NCBI RefSeq assembly: GCF_009295635.1
Contig: NZ_WHIW01000010.1
Coordinates: 1 to 64,000, forward strand
Direction of reading: 5' to 3'
DNA length: 64,000 bases
Source of the DNA: Alkalilimnicola sp. S0819
GTDB lineage: Bacteria; Pseudomonadota; Gammaproteobacteria; Nitrococcales; WHIW01
Shown here: one piece after another, positions 47,323-55,087 of the stretch
How positions within the stretch are numbered: position 1 is the stretch's first letter
Layout: each line of letters starts with the position of its first letter
Notes under the pieces: generated by a model
Told to the model about the DNA's origin: nothing
What the model saw: only the letters and a program-made list of their open reading frames with translations
Database searches by the model: none
Position numbers and translations under genes: made by a program

Positions 47323-48513
47323 ATGGCCCGCACGATCAACACGGTCCTGGTGGTGGACGATTCCCGGCTGGCGCGGATCGCGCTCAGCAAGCAGCTGAAG
47401 AAGCGCGAGCTGGCCGTGGACATGGCTGGTGACGGCAGCGAGGCGCTGGTGAAGCTGCGCGAGTCCCAGCCGGATCTGGTGTTCATGGATTTCATGATGC
47501 CGGACATGGACGGTTTCGAGGCGGTGCGCCAGCTGCGGGAATTGCCCAATTGCGCCCAGTTGCCGGTGGTGATGTACACCTCTCAGGACACCCCTGAGGA
47601 TCGCGCCAGGGGCGCCGACCTGGGTGTGATCGGTTTCCTGATCAAGCCCAGTAGCGAAGAGCGCTTGAATGAGATCCTGCGGCGGGTGGTGGAAGGGTCG
47701 CCGGAGGCCGTGCCCGATATGGCTGCACCCGCGGCGCCCACTGCCGCCGTTCCGGCCGAAGCGGCGGCGCCCCCGACGCCTGCGGCAAGCAGCGAACCGG
47801 TCGCGCAGACCGAGGCGCCGGCACCAGTGCCGGCCGAAATCCCCTGGGACGATATCCGCCGCATTGCCCGCGAGGCCGCCGAACAGAGTGCCGCCGAGCA
47901 GCTGGCCGCGGCGCGCCGTGGCTGGGAGGAGCTGAGCGGACGGATCAGCAAGCAGGCCCGGGATGACGCCGAGCAGGCGGTGCGAGCCGTGGCCGGGCCG
48001 CTGGCGGAGCAGGCCGCCGGACAGCTCTTGGAGGAGCGCCAGGGTCCGCTGCGGGAAGAACTGCGCCAAGCCTGGACCGCCGATGCCGAGCAGCTATCCC
48101 GTGCCGCCGCCGAGGCCATGGCCGCGCAACTGCGTGCCGAGCGCCCCCCGCAGCCCGACGAGCAGCAACTGGAGCAGCGCCTGAGTGGGCTGATTCAAGA
48201 GAAGGCCCTGCCGCAACTGCAGCAGCCGGTGGTGGAGATGACCCGCAGCGTGGCGCGGGATACCGCCGCCGAAGCCGCGCGGGAAACTCTGGCCGGTTTG
48301 CGCGAAGAGTTGGAGCAAACCCTGCGGAAAGCCGCCGTGGAAGCCGCCGTGGAAGCCGCCGTGGAAGCCGCCGTGGAAGCCGCCCGCCAGACGGCGCGGG
48401 AAGAGGCGGCCGACGTCGCGGCAGCGCAGCCGGCGCGCAGTGGTGGCTTGATCGCCGGCGCGATCCTGGTGGCCGGCGCATTGGTGGCCGCGGCGGTGGT
48501 TCTGGTCCTGTAG
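47323..48513 (+). CDS. Membrane-anchored response regulator with long helical domain
   Basis: A 396-residue protein. Residues 1-120 are a canonical receiver: acidic pair D12/D13, phospho-acceptor D56 (FMDFMMPDMDG), T86 and K108 (FLIKPSS). An Ala/Pro-rich linker (125-170) leads to an alanine- and glutamate-rich helical region (175-365), including four tandem 12-base units encoding AAVE (337-354). The last 24 residues (SGGLIAGAILVAGALVAAAV...) form one membrane helix. There is no output DNA-binding domain and no kinase nearby. It probably tethers a phosphorylation-dependent interaction to the inner membrane. Start at 47323 with GGGGGAG upstream. Confidence 0.88.
   Translation: MARTINTVLVVDDSRLARIALSKQLKKRELAVDMAGDGSEALVKLRESQPDLVFMDFMMPDMDGFEAVRQLRELPNCAQLPVVMYTSQDTPEDRARGADLGVIGFLIKPSSEERLNEILRRVVEGSPEAVPDMAAPAAPTAAVPAEAAAPPTPAASSEPVAQTEAPAPVPAEIPWDDIRRIAREAAEQSAAEQLAAARRGWEELSGRISKQARDDAEQAVRAVAGPLAEQAAGQLLEERQGPLREELRQAWTADAEQLSRAAAEAMAAQLRAERPPQPDEQQLEQRLSGLIQEKALPQLQQPVVEMTRSVARDTAAEAARETLAGLREELEQTLRKAAVEAAVEAAVEAAVEAARQTAREEAADVAAAQPARSGGLIAGAILVAGALVAAAVVLVL
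48331..48384 (+). repeat. Four tandem copies of a 12 bp unit inside the response-regulator gene
   Basis: GCCGCCGTGGAA is repeated four times without error, then half again (GCCGCC), encoding (AAVE)4-AA in a predicted helix. Perfect identity suggests recent slippage and possible length variation. Confidence 0.92.
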
Positions 48514-48574
48514 CTGCGGCTCATGGCCGCGATTTTCCCCGTTCAAAGGCATTCGCGGCCCTGAGCCGCGGCTA
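48511..48574. repeat. REP-like inverted repeat, family A, copy 3, carrying both stop codons
   Basis: Twenty-two-base arms beginning TAGCTGCGGCTCATGG and its near complement pair with two mismatches. The first three bases of each arm are the TAG stop codons of the response regulator (plus strand) and endonuclease V (minus strand). The left arm core GGCTCATGGCCGCGATTT equals that at 14317-14334. Confidence 0.85.
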
Positions 48575-49252
48575 CGGGGAGGGTTTCCGGCGCCAGGCCG
48601 AGGCCAGGCGATCCGCGGCGCGGATCGGCTCCGGCAGTCGGTAGCGGGTGAGGCACCGCATGACCCAGTCCACCGCGCCGCGCTGATCCATGCGGTGCCC
48701 GGGTGAGACGAACACCGGCTTGACCCGGTCGCGGGTGCGCAGCACGGTGCCGATGCGCTCACCCTTGTCCTTCAGCGGGCTTTGCTCGCCCCGGTTCGTG
48801 CCCGGTTCCTGAAAGTCTCCGATCAGCCGGGATTTGCCTACCCCGATGGCGGGCAGATCGGTGATCAGCCCCAGGTGCGCGGCGATGCCCAGGCGCCGTG
48901 GATGGGCGATGCCCTGCCCGTCGCACAACAGCAGTTCCGGCTCCTGATGCAGTTGCGCCAAAGCCTTCAATACCACGGGGATTTCCCGAAAGGACAGCAG
49001 CCCCGGTATATAGGGCATGCGCACCGGTTCGCGGGCCAGTTGTTCCTCCACCGGTTCCAGCTCCGGGTACTGGTAGAGCACCACGGCGGCCCTGGCGGTG
49101 CGGCCGGCATCCTCGAAGCCCGCATCCACCCCGGCGATCAGGCGCGGGGTGTGGCGCAGAGGTTCCAGGCGAAGCTGCGTGCGCAACTCCCGCTGTATGG
49201 CCACCGCCTCGGCGGGGGAGACATCCCAGCGGTGAGGGGCTTGCAGCTTCAC
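48572..49252 (-). CDS. nfi: Endonuclease V
   Basis: A 226-residue DNA repair nuclease that nicks near deaminated bases such as inosine. Catalytic acidic motif GVDAGFEDAG (D43) and LLLCDGQGIAHPRRLGIAAHLG (second Asp) are present, as is GVGKSRLIG. Length matches E. coli Nfi (223). Start is probably GTG at 49252 (MKLQAPHRW), just after the stop of the upstream small gene; no clear ribosome-binding site is seen, so coupling to the upstream gene is likely. The frame is also open upstream to 49327. Confidence 0.93.
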   Translation of the reverse strand: MKLQAPHRWDVSPAEAVAIQRELRTQLRLEPLRHTPRLIAGVDAGFEDAGRTARAAVVLYQYPELEPVEEQLAREPVRMPYIPGLLSFREIPVVLKALAQLHQEPELLLCDGQGIAHPRRLGIAAHLGLITDLPAIGVGKSRLIGDFQEPGTNRGEQSPLKDKGERIGTVLRTRDRVKPVFVSPGHRMDQRGAVDWVMRCLTRYRLPEPIRAADRLASAWRRKPSP

Positions 49253-49259
49253 CAGGGGT

Positions 49260-49550
49260 TCAGAATTCCATGTCGTCCAGCGGGTTCTGCATGGCCTGCG
49301 GGCTCGCCCGCTCCAGGTCCACCCCATAGTCCTCGGCGGAGATGTCCATGGAGCCGGACCAGTCCTCCGGCGGCTCGCTGGGGATCATGGGAAGTTCCCA
49401 CCAGGTTTCCAGGTCCAGCTCTTCCACCGCGCCGTCGAAGTACTGGATTTCGATGGTGCCGTCTTCCGGGTCGTAGGCGACCACTTCGAAGCTGTCCCCC
49501 TCGGCGGTCAGGTACCAGTCGCCGATGATGGGTCGATACTGCACTGCCAT
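49260..49550 (-). CDS. Small conserved acidic protein (DUF6763-like)
   Basis: A 96-residue, strongly acidic, soluble protein (MAVQYRPIIGDWYLTAEGDSF...). It has conserved aromatic and acidic positions (GDWY, EIQYFDGAVEELDLETWWELP and a C-terminal DDMEF). I recall such proteins as DUF6763 in gammaproteobacteria; no function is known. A GGAGGGCATC site precedes the ATG. It is followed 7 bp later by nfi and probably forms a two-gene unit with it. Confidence 0.82.
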   Translation of the reverse strand: MAVQYRPIIGDWYLTAEGDSFEVVAYDPEDGTIEIQYFDGAVEELDLETWWELPMIPSEPPEDWSGSMDISAEDYGVDLERASPQAMQNPLDDMEF

Positions 49551-49732
49551 GATGCCCTCCTCGTGGTTGGGCCACCCTTGTGGATTAGCGCCTGCCGTCC
49601 CGGGCCGGGTGCATGGCTTGGCGCACCCGTGGACTACCTATAGGACGACTGCGCCGGGGGTGCAAGGTGGACCGACGAGTGGTACCGGGGGGAGAGCCGC
49701 GCCAGCCCGGGTGGCGGGCGCGGGTTGGGGGC

Positions 49733-50770
49733 TCAGGGGCAAGGGTTGGGCTGATCCTGGTGCACCGCCTCGATACGCTCCAGGACCGCGTCCGGCAGGT
49801 CTAGCTGGAGGCTGGCGATGTTGCTCTGCAGCTGCTCCATGCGGGTGGCGCCGATGATGTTGCTGGTCAGCCACGGACAGCGGTTCACCCAGGCAAGCGC
49901 CATCTGCGCCGGGTCCAGGCCGTGCTGGCGGGCGATCTCCACATAGCGCGCGGCGGTGGCGATGCCCCGGGGGCTGGTGTAGCGGGTGAAGCGGGCGAAG
50001 CGCGTCAGACGGGCCTCTTCCGGCCAGCGACCCAGGTACTTGCCGCTTAGCATGCCGAAGGCCAGTGGCGAGTAGGCCAGCAGCCCACAACCCTCCCGGT
50101 GACTGACCTCGGCCAGGCCCACCTCGTAGCTGCGGTTGAGCAGGTTGTAGGGATTTTGCACGCTCACCACCCGGGGCAGCCCGAGCTTCTCGGCGGCCAT
50201 CAGGAAGCGCATTACGCCCCAGGGGGTCTCGTTGGACAGGCCGATGTGACGGATCAGCCCTTCCTCCACCAGTTCGGCCAGGGCGGTGAGGCTGGCCTCG
50301 ATGTCCGGCTCCGGCTCGTCGGCCTGGGGGCTGTAACCGAGCTTGCCGAAGAAGTTGCTGTTCCGGTCGGGCCAGTGCAGCTGGTAGAGATCCAGATAAT
50401 CGGTGCGCAGGCGGCGCAGGGAGCCGTGCACCGCCTCGCGCATCTGCGCGCGCACGAAGCGGCTGTTGCCCTCGCGGATATGGGGCACGCCGTTGCCCGG
50501 ACCGGTCATCTTGCTGGCGATGACCAGCTTGTCCCGATTGCCGCGGGCGGCGAGCCAGCTGCCCAGATACTCCTCGGTGCGGCCGGCGGTCTCGGCGCGG
50601 GGCGGCACCGGATACATCTCGGCGGCGTCGATGAAGTTGATGCCCTGGTCCACGGCGTAGTCCAGCTGCTCGTGGGCCTCGGCCTCGGAGTTTTGCTCGC
50701 CCCAGGTCATGGTGCCCAGGCAGAGCTGGCTGACCTGCAGGTCGGTGTCTCCCAGACGGCGGTATTCCAT
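49733..50770 (-). CDS. tas: Aldo/keto reductase (Tas-like)
   Basis: A 345-residue NADPH-dependent TIM-barrel oxidoreductase. Family features are the N-terminus MEYRRLGDTDLQVSQLCLGTMTWGEQN, the catalytic Asp-Tyr in NFIDAAEMYPVPP, a Lys in VIASKMTG and His in YQLHWPDR. The segment HIGLSNETPWGV and the C-terminal IGATRMEQLQSNI match the E. coli Tas group. Start at 50770; the longer frame upstream is in the divergent control region. The physiological substrate is not known. Confidence 0.93.
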   Translation of the reverse strand: MEYRRLGDTDLQVSQLCLGTMTWGEQNSEAEAHEQLDYAVDQGINFIDAAEMYPVPPRAETAGRTEEYLGSWLAARGNRDKLVIASKMTGPGNGVPHIREGNSRFVRAQMREAVHGSLRRLRTDYLDLYQLHWPDRNSNFFGKLGYSPQADEPEPDIEASLTALAELVEEGLIRHIGLSNETPWGVMRFLMAAEKLGLPRVVSVQNPYNLLNRSYEVGLAEVSHREGCGLLAYSPLAFGMLSGKYLGRWPEEARLTRFARFTRYTSPRGIATAARYVEIARQHGLDPAQMALAWVNRCPWLTSNIIGATRMEQLQSNIASLQLDLPDAVLERIEAVHQDQPNPCP

Positions 50771-50917
50771 GGGTTGCTCCTGCGGTGGGGGGTAAGCGAT
50801 CAACCATACCCAGCCGACGCGGGCGGGCCAAGAGGGCGTCGGCCACCCTTGCGATGCGGGAGGCTCGGCCCTCATGGCAAGATGGAGGAGTGATCGACCA
50901 TCAGGGAGGCAAGGCAA

Positions 50918-51271
50918 ATGACTGTGCATACCCAACGTGCCTACGACCATGGCTCCAGCTCAGCCGGCCACCGGGTGCTGGTGGACAGGCTGTGGCCTCG
51001 GGGGGTGTCGAAAGCGCAGCTGAAAGCGGATGAGTGGTTGAAGGACTGTGCCCCCTCGGAACAGCTGCGCAAGCGGTTTCACGATGGCGAGATGAGCTGG
51101 GCGGACTTCCGCCGGGCGTACCTGGCGGAATTGAAGTGTCATCGGGAAGAGCTGCGACCCTTGGCCGACAAGGCGCGGCGCGGTAGCGTCACCCTGCTGT
51201 ACGGCTCCAGCGACCCGGAGCATAACAATGCGGTGGTAATGGCCCAGTACCTGAAGATGCTGGCGCACTGA
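50918..51271 (+). CDS. DUF488 family protein
   Basis: A 117-residue protein with the family hallmarks RVLVDRLWPRGVSK near the N-terminus and LLYGSSDPEHNNAVV near the C-terminus. DUF488 proteins are small cytosolic proteins of unknown activity, sometimes near stress genes. GGGAGGCAA precedes the ATG. It is divergent from tas and lies 70 bp before cobU, but nothing links it to cobalamin synthesis. Confidence 0.88.
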   Translation: MTVHTQRAYDHGSSSAGHRVLVDRLWPRGVSKAQLKADEWLKDCAPSEQLRKRFHDGEMSWADFRRAYLAELKCHREELRPLADKARRGSVTLLYGSSDPEHNNAVVMAQYLKMLAH

Positions 51272-51341
51272 CCCCCCAGGCCTTTGCGGGCTGGTAGGAT
51301 GAGCCTTTTGGCCTGGCCGCGTAGCGGTCCGTGGGTGGAAC

Positions 51342-51854
51342 ATGCGCGAGTTGATATTGGGGGGTGCCCGCTCCGGCAAGAGCGCCTGGGCCGAGCGGCG
51401 CGCCGCGCAAGGCGGGCTATCGGTGGTCTATGTGGCCACCGCCCAGGCGCGGGATGAGGAGATGCATGAGCGCATCCGCAGACACCGCGCCCAGCGCCCC
51501 TCCCACTGGGCGCTGCTGGAGCAGCCCTTGGCGCTGGCCGACAGTCTGCTGGAACTGGCCGACGATAACCGCTGTGTTCTGGTCGATTGCCTCACCGTCT
51601 GGTTGAGCAATCTGCTGGAGGCCGGCGATCGGGTGCTGGAAGAGCAGCGGGATGCCCTGCTCGCTTGCCTCGACCGGCTGCCCGGTCACATCATCCTGGT
51701 CAGCAATGAGGTCGGCCAGGGCATTGTCCCGACGAACCCACTGGCTCGCCGTTTCGTCGACGAAGCCGGACGCCTCCATCAGCAACTGGCTGCCCGGTGC
51801 GAACGGGTGACGCTGGTGGTCGCCGGCTTGCCGCAGATTCTGAAGGAAGAGTGA
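51342..51854 (+). CDS. cobU: Adenosylcobinamide kinase / phosphate guanylyltransferase
   Basis: A 170-residue bifunctional enzyme that phosphorylates adenosylcobinamide and transfers GMP, giving AdoCbi-GDP. The P-loop is GGARSGKS (7-14), followed by the family segments VYVATAQARDEEMHERIRRHRAQRP and VLVDCLTVWLSNLL. Its stop overlaps the cobT start (TGATG). It opens the plus-strand cobalamin operon cobU-cobT-cobC-cobS. I looked for a cobalamin riboswitch upstream but the 70 bp gap is too short and shows none. Confidence 0.97.
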   Translation: MRELILGGARSGKSAWAERRAAQGGLSVVYVATAQARDEEMHERIRRHRAQRPSHWALLEQPLALADSLLELADDNRCVLVDCLTVWLSNLLEAGDRVLEEQRDALLACLDRLPGHIILVSNEVGQGIVPTNPLARRFVDEAGRLHQQLAARCERVTLVVAGLPQILKEE

Positions 51855-52903
51855 TGAACCACCGTGATCTCGGCTGGCTGAACCAGCCCATTCCCCGCCC
51901 CGACAATGTACAGGCGGAGCGTGCCCGCCAACGTCAGGCGAACCTCACCAAGCCGCCGGGTTCCCTGGGCCGGCTGGAGCAGCTGGCGATCAACTTCTGC
52001 GCCTGGCAGGGGGTAGACCGCCCCTGGTTGGGGCGTTTGCGCACCGTCATCTTCGCCGCCGACCATGGCGTAGTGGCCGAGGGCGTGTCCGCCTTCCCCC
52101 AGTCGGTGACCGGCGAGATGATCCGCAACTTCGCTCGCGGCGGCGCGGCGGTCAGCGTACTGGCCCGCGATACCGGCGCGGAGCTGGAAGTCATCAATCT
52201 GGGGACGGTGGAGCCGCTGGAGACCCTGGATGCCGTGATGGACCAGCGCATCGCCCCCGGCACCCGCAACTTCTGCCAGGAGCCGGCGATGACCGCCGAG
52301 CAGTTGGCCCAGGCACTCAATGCCGGTCACGAGGCGGTGCAGCGGGCCGGCGATATCCACATGCTGATCGGCGGCGAGATGGGCATCGGCAACACCAGCG
52401 CGGCCAGCGCCGTGGCCGCCGCCGTGCTGGGCCTGAGTGCCGCCGAACTGACCGGGCCGGGTACCGGCCTGGATGCCGCCGGTGTCGCCCGCAAGGCGGC
52501 GATCATTCAGCGCGGTCTGGAGCGACACGGGGTGAGCGAGCCCCTGGATGCGCTGCGCTGCCTGGGGGGCTTCGAGCTGGCGGCGCTGGTGGGCGCCTAC
52601 CTGGCCTGTGGTCAGGCACGTTTGCCGGTGCTGGTGGACGGCTTCATCAGCAGTGTGGCGGCCTTGGTGGCGGTGCGCCTGCGGCCCGAGTTGCGGGACT
52701 GGCTGATCTTCAGTCACCGTTCCGCCGAGCCGGGGCATGCCCGGGTGCTGGAAGAACTGGCGGCCGAGCCGCTGCTGGATCTGGGCATGTGCCTGGGTGA
52801 GGCCAGCGGCGCCATGGTGGCGGTGCCCCTGCTGCGCACCGCCTGCAGCCTGCACGACAACATGGCCACCTTCGACGAGGCCGGAATCAGCGGGGGCGGC
52901 TGA
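51854..52903 (+). CDS. cobT: Nicotinate-nucleotide:dimethylbenzimidazole phosphoribosyltransferase
   Basis: A 349-residue enzyme activating the lower ligand DMB to alpha-ribazole phosphate. Conserved parts are TKPPGSLGRLEQLA, FAADHGVVAEGVSAFP, GGEMGIGNTSAASA and the catalytic Glu316 in GMCLGEASGAM (Glu317 in Salmonella). Start at 51854 overlapping the cobU stop. Its substrate DMB would come from BluB, encoded at 60702 on the opposite strand. Confidence 0.97.
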   Translation: MNHRDLGWLNQPIPRPDNVQAERARQRQANLTKPPGSLGRLEQLAINFCAWQGVDRPWLGRLRTVIFAADHGVVAEGVSAFPQSVTGEMIRNFARGGAAVSVLARDTGAELEVINLGTVEPLETLDAVMDQRIAPGTRNFCQEPAMTAEQLAQALNAGHEAVQRAGDIHMLIGGEMGIGNTSAASAVAAAVLGLSAAELTGPGTGLDAAGVARKAAIIQRGLERHGVSEPLDALRCLGGFELAALVGAYLACGQARLPVLVDGFISSVAALVAVRLRPELRDWLIFSHRSAEPGHARVLEELAAEPLLDLGMCLGEASGAMVAVPLLRTACSLHDNMATFDEAGISGGG

Positions 52904-53526
52904 TGCACGCCCATCCCAGCGGCGAACCGGGCTTCATCGATCTGTTGCGCCACGGCGAGCCCCGGGGCGGCGCGCGCTATCGGGGCCACCTGGACGACCC
53001 CCTGTCCGAGCGGGGCTGGCAACAGATGCGCGAGGCCTGTGCCGGCGCCACACCCTGGCGACAGCTGGTCAGCTCACCGCTGCTGCGGTGCCGGGCTTTC
53101 GCCGAGGCGCTGGCCGCCGAGCACGAACTGCCCTGCCGGGTCGAGCCGGACCTGCGCGAAATCAGCTTCGGCGACTGGGAGGGGCTGACGGCAAGCCAGG
53201 TGCAGGAGCGCGACGCCGAGGCGCTGCAGCGCTACTGGCAGGACCCGGTGCGGCACACGCCCCCCGGCGGCGAGCCGCTGACCGACTGCCACCGAAGGGT
53301 GGGCGCGGTGCTGGACAGCCTGCTGGACGAGGCCGAGGGGGATCATCTGCTGGTCATCGCCCATGGCGGCATCATTCGATTGTTGCTGGCGCGGGTGCTG
53401 GAAATGCCCCTGCACGCCGTGCTGCGGCTGGAGGTGGCCAACGCCAGCCTGAGCCGCTTGCGGGTGCAGCGGGACATCAACGGCAGGCTCGCGCCCAGCC
53501 TGGTATTTCACGGAGGGCGTCCGTGA
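52903..53526 (+). CDS. cobC: Alpha-ribazole phosphatase (histidine phosphatase family)
   Basis: A 207-residue phosphoglycerate-mutase-like phosphatase with the catalytic R16-H17-G18 motif (DLLRHGEPRGG), a second His in VIAHGGIIRL and Glu in EISFGDWEGLT. In this operon it should remove the 5'-phosphate from the nucleotide loop (alpha-ribazole-P or cobalamin-P). It overlaps cobT and cobS by one base each, indicating coupled translation. Confidence 0.93.
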   Translation: MHAHPSGEPGFIDLLRHGEPRGGARYRGHLDDPLSERGWQQMREACAGATPWRQLVSSPLLRCRAFAEALAAEHELPCRVEPDLREISFGDWEGLTASQVQERDAEALQRYWQDPVRHTPPGGEPLTDCHRRVGAVLDSLLDEAEGDHLLVIAHGGIIRLLLARVLEMPLHAVLRLEVANASLSRLRVQRDINGRLAPSLVFHGGRP

Positions 53527-54257
53527 TGGCCGGCCGCAGCCTGTTGCTGGCGGTGCAGTTCCTCACCCGGCTGCCGGTGCGGGTGAGCTGGAGTGACCAG
53601 GCGGCGGGGCGTTCCCTGCTTTATTACCCGCTGGTGGGCCTGGCCATGGGGCTGCTGTTGCTGCTGCTGGCCTGGCCCTTGGGCGGGGCCGCCGCCGGCC
53701 TGGCCGCCGCGGTGCTGCTCACGGTCTGGGTGTTGGCCAGCGCGGCCCTGCATCTGGACGGCCTGGCCGATGCCGCCGACGCCTGGCTGGGCGGGCAGGG
53801 CGACCGGGAACGCACCCTGGAGATCATGAAAGACCCCCGCTGCGGCCCCATGGCGGTGGTGGTGCTGGTGCTGTTGTTGCTGCTGAAATGGCAGGCGCTG
53901 GCGGAATTGCTGGCCCGCGGCGAAGCCGGCTGGGCGCTGTTGCTGGCGCCGGTGCTGGGGCGCCTGTCGGCCCTGGCCCTGTTCCGCGACACCCCTTACG
54001 TGCGCGCCGGGGGGCTGGGCAGCGCGCTGGCCGCCTATCTGCCCCGTGACCAGGCGCTGTGGGTACTGGGCGGCGTGCTGCTGTTGGCCGTGCTGGTCCC
54101 CGGTGGCCTGTGGGCGGTGCTGGCGGCGGCGCTGATGTACGGCGGCTGTCGCTGGCTGATGCTGCGCCGGCTTGGCGGCATCACCGGGGATACCACCGGG
54201 GCCTTGATCGAACTGGTGGAGTTGGCTGTGTTGCTGGCGCTGGCTTTGCAGGCTTGA
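53526..54257 (+). CDS. cobS: Adenosylcobinamide-GDP ribazoletransferase
   Basis: A 243-residue inner-membrane enzyme joining AdoCbi-GDP and alpha-ribazole to make adenosylcobalamin. It has six or more hydrophobic segments and the family motifs AVQFLTRLPV, ALHLDGLADAADAWLGG and EIMKDPRCGPMAVVVLV. Start at 53526 with GGAGGG upstream. It ends the plus-strand cob operon; the integron cassettes start within 200 bp downstream. Confidence 0.96.
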   Translation: MAGRSLLLAVQFLTRLPVRVSWSDQAAGRSLLYYPLVGLAMGLLLLLLAWPLGGAAAGLAAAVLLTVWVLASAALHLDGLADAADAWLGGQGDRERTLEIMKDPRCGPMAVVVLVLLLLLKWQALAELLARGEAGWALLLAPVLGRLSALALFRDTPYVRAGGLGSALAAYLPRDQALWVLGGVLLLAVLVPGGLWAVLAAALMYGGCRWLMLRRLGGITGDTTGALIELVELAVLLALALQA

Positions 54258-54455
54258 TGGTTCGCAGCGGAGCGGTTCCGCAAGCTCGAAGGCTGCCTCT
54301 CGGCTCGCGAAACCCCACCGTTGCAAGCCGCGGTTCAAGCCGGTGACTCCGTCGCGGCTTGATCACACATTATGCCTCGTAAAGAGTGCACCCTTCCCGT
54401 CTCTGCCCATCAGGAGTACGCTTGGACGTACATCCAAAGGTCTTCAGGAGGTTCT
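54258..54455. other. Intergenic gap between cobS and the antitoxin gene
   Basis: This 198 bp gap should contain the left boundary of the cassette array and the toxin-antitoxin promoter. I found no complete attI or attC. ACGCTTGGAC at 54418-54427 differs at one position from a GTTGGAC-type core, but no partner arm is present. Confidence 0.4.
54422..54437. promoter_or_regulatory. Palindromic operator upstream of the antitoxin
   Basis: TTGGACGTACATCCAA is a near-perfect 16 bp palindrome centred on GTAC, about 20 bp before the antitoxin start. Phd/YefM antitoxins bind such palindromes to repress their own operon. Confidence 0.55.
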
Positions 54456-54737
54456 ATGGTACGTACGCGATTTGATGAGGATATTCGGCCGCTCACCGAG
54501 TTCCGGTCGGGCGCGGCCTCGTTCTTGAAGCAGATTCATGAAACTAAGCGTCCGCTCGTACTCACCCAGCGTGGACGGGGCGTGGCGGTGCTCGTTGATG
54601 TTCGTCAGTACGAGGCGATGCAGGAGCGGCTTGAGCTACTGGAGGATTTGTACCAAGCCGATCGGCAGCTTCAGGCGGGAGAAGGCGTCGATCACAAGGA
54701 TGCGAAGGCTCGTGTCCTTGCCCGGCTCAAGAAGTGA
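54456..54737 (+). CDS. Type II antitoxin, Phd/YefM family
   Basis: A 93-residue antitoxin. The N-terminal DNA-binding fold is typical (IRPLTEFRSGAASFLKQIHETKRPLVLTQRGRGVAVLVDVRQYEAM), and the C-terminal helix binds the toxin. Start at 54456 (MVRTRFDED) with AGGAGG upstream; the longer frame lacks a site. It overlaps the toxin gene by 4 bp (GTGA). Base composition is less GC-rich than the cob genes. Together with the toxin it makes up an integron-type cassette closed by the attC at 55028-55087. Confidence 0.93.
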   Translation: MVRTRFDEDIRPLTEFRSGAASFLKQIHETKRPLVLTQRGRGVAVLVDVRQYEAMQERLELLEDLYQADRQLQAGEGVDHKDAKARVLARLKK

Positions 54738-55033
54738 ATATCGTCTGGTCGCCCTTGGCGCTTGAGCGGGTCGAGGAGTACGCCGAGTACATCGCGCTGG
54801 ATAGTCCGGCGGCGGCTGTTCAGTGGGTGGATGAGATCTTCGCGAAAGTTGATGCTCTGGCGGGTTTTCCCGAGATCGGCCGCAGCGTCCCGGAGTTGAG
54901 CAGGGCCGACGTCCGGGAGCTCTTCCATGGCCAGTACCGGATCATTTATCGCGTGGATCGCTCGGTCTTCGTCCTCACGGTCAGGCACACCAGCCAGCTG
55001 CTTACAGACGCTGATGTCGAAGACGATGCGTAA
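54734..55033 (+). CDS. Type II toxin, RelE/ParE family
   Basis: A 99-residue toxin with the ParE/RelE features WSPLALERVEEYAEYIA, GRSVPELSRADVRELFHGQYRIIYRV and a final VRHTSQLL strand. Members either poison gyrase or cut mRNA on the ribosome; which applies cannot be told. GTG start at 54734 overlaps the antitoxin stop. Its TAA stop lies inside the left core box of an attC site, as usual for genes carried on integron cassettes. Confidence 0.92.
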   Translation: MNIVWSPLALERVEEYAEYIALDSPAAAVQWVDEIFAKVDALAGFPEIGRSVPELSRADVRELFHGQYRIIYRVDRSVFVLTVRHTSQLLTDADVEDDA

Positions 55034-55087
55034 CAAAACCATCGAGCGCGACGGCGAGGACGCCGCGACTCATGGTAAGCGTTGGGC
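55028..55087 (+). repeat. attC site 1 (closes the toxin-antitoxin cassette)
   Basis: The right core GTTGGGC (55081-55087) fits GTTRRRY. The left core GCGTAAC (55028-55034) fits RYYYAAC with one mismatch. Between them AACCATCGAG-CGCG pairs imperfectly with CGCG-ACTCATGGT, leaving unpaired bases as in genuine attC hairpins. Length 60 bp is within the known range. Confidence 0.75.

Noticed and set aside
48331-48384. CRISPR-like short repeats
   Set aside because: The units are contiguous 12-mers without spacers and lie in frame inside a gene.
51272-51341. Cobalamin riboswitch expected upstream of cobU
   Set aside because: Only 70 bp separate DUF488 and cobU, too short for the aptamer, and the conserved B12-box pattern is not present.
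54258-54440. A third attC or attI at the left edge of the cassette array
   Set aside because: CTTGGAC at 54421 has one core mismatch and no complementary left arm; no other GTTRRRY occurs in the gap.
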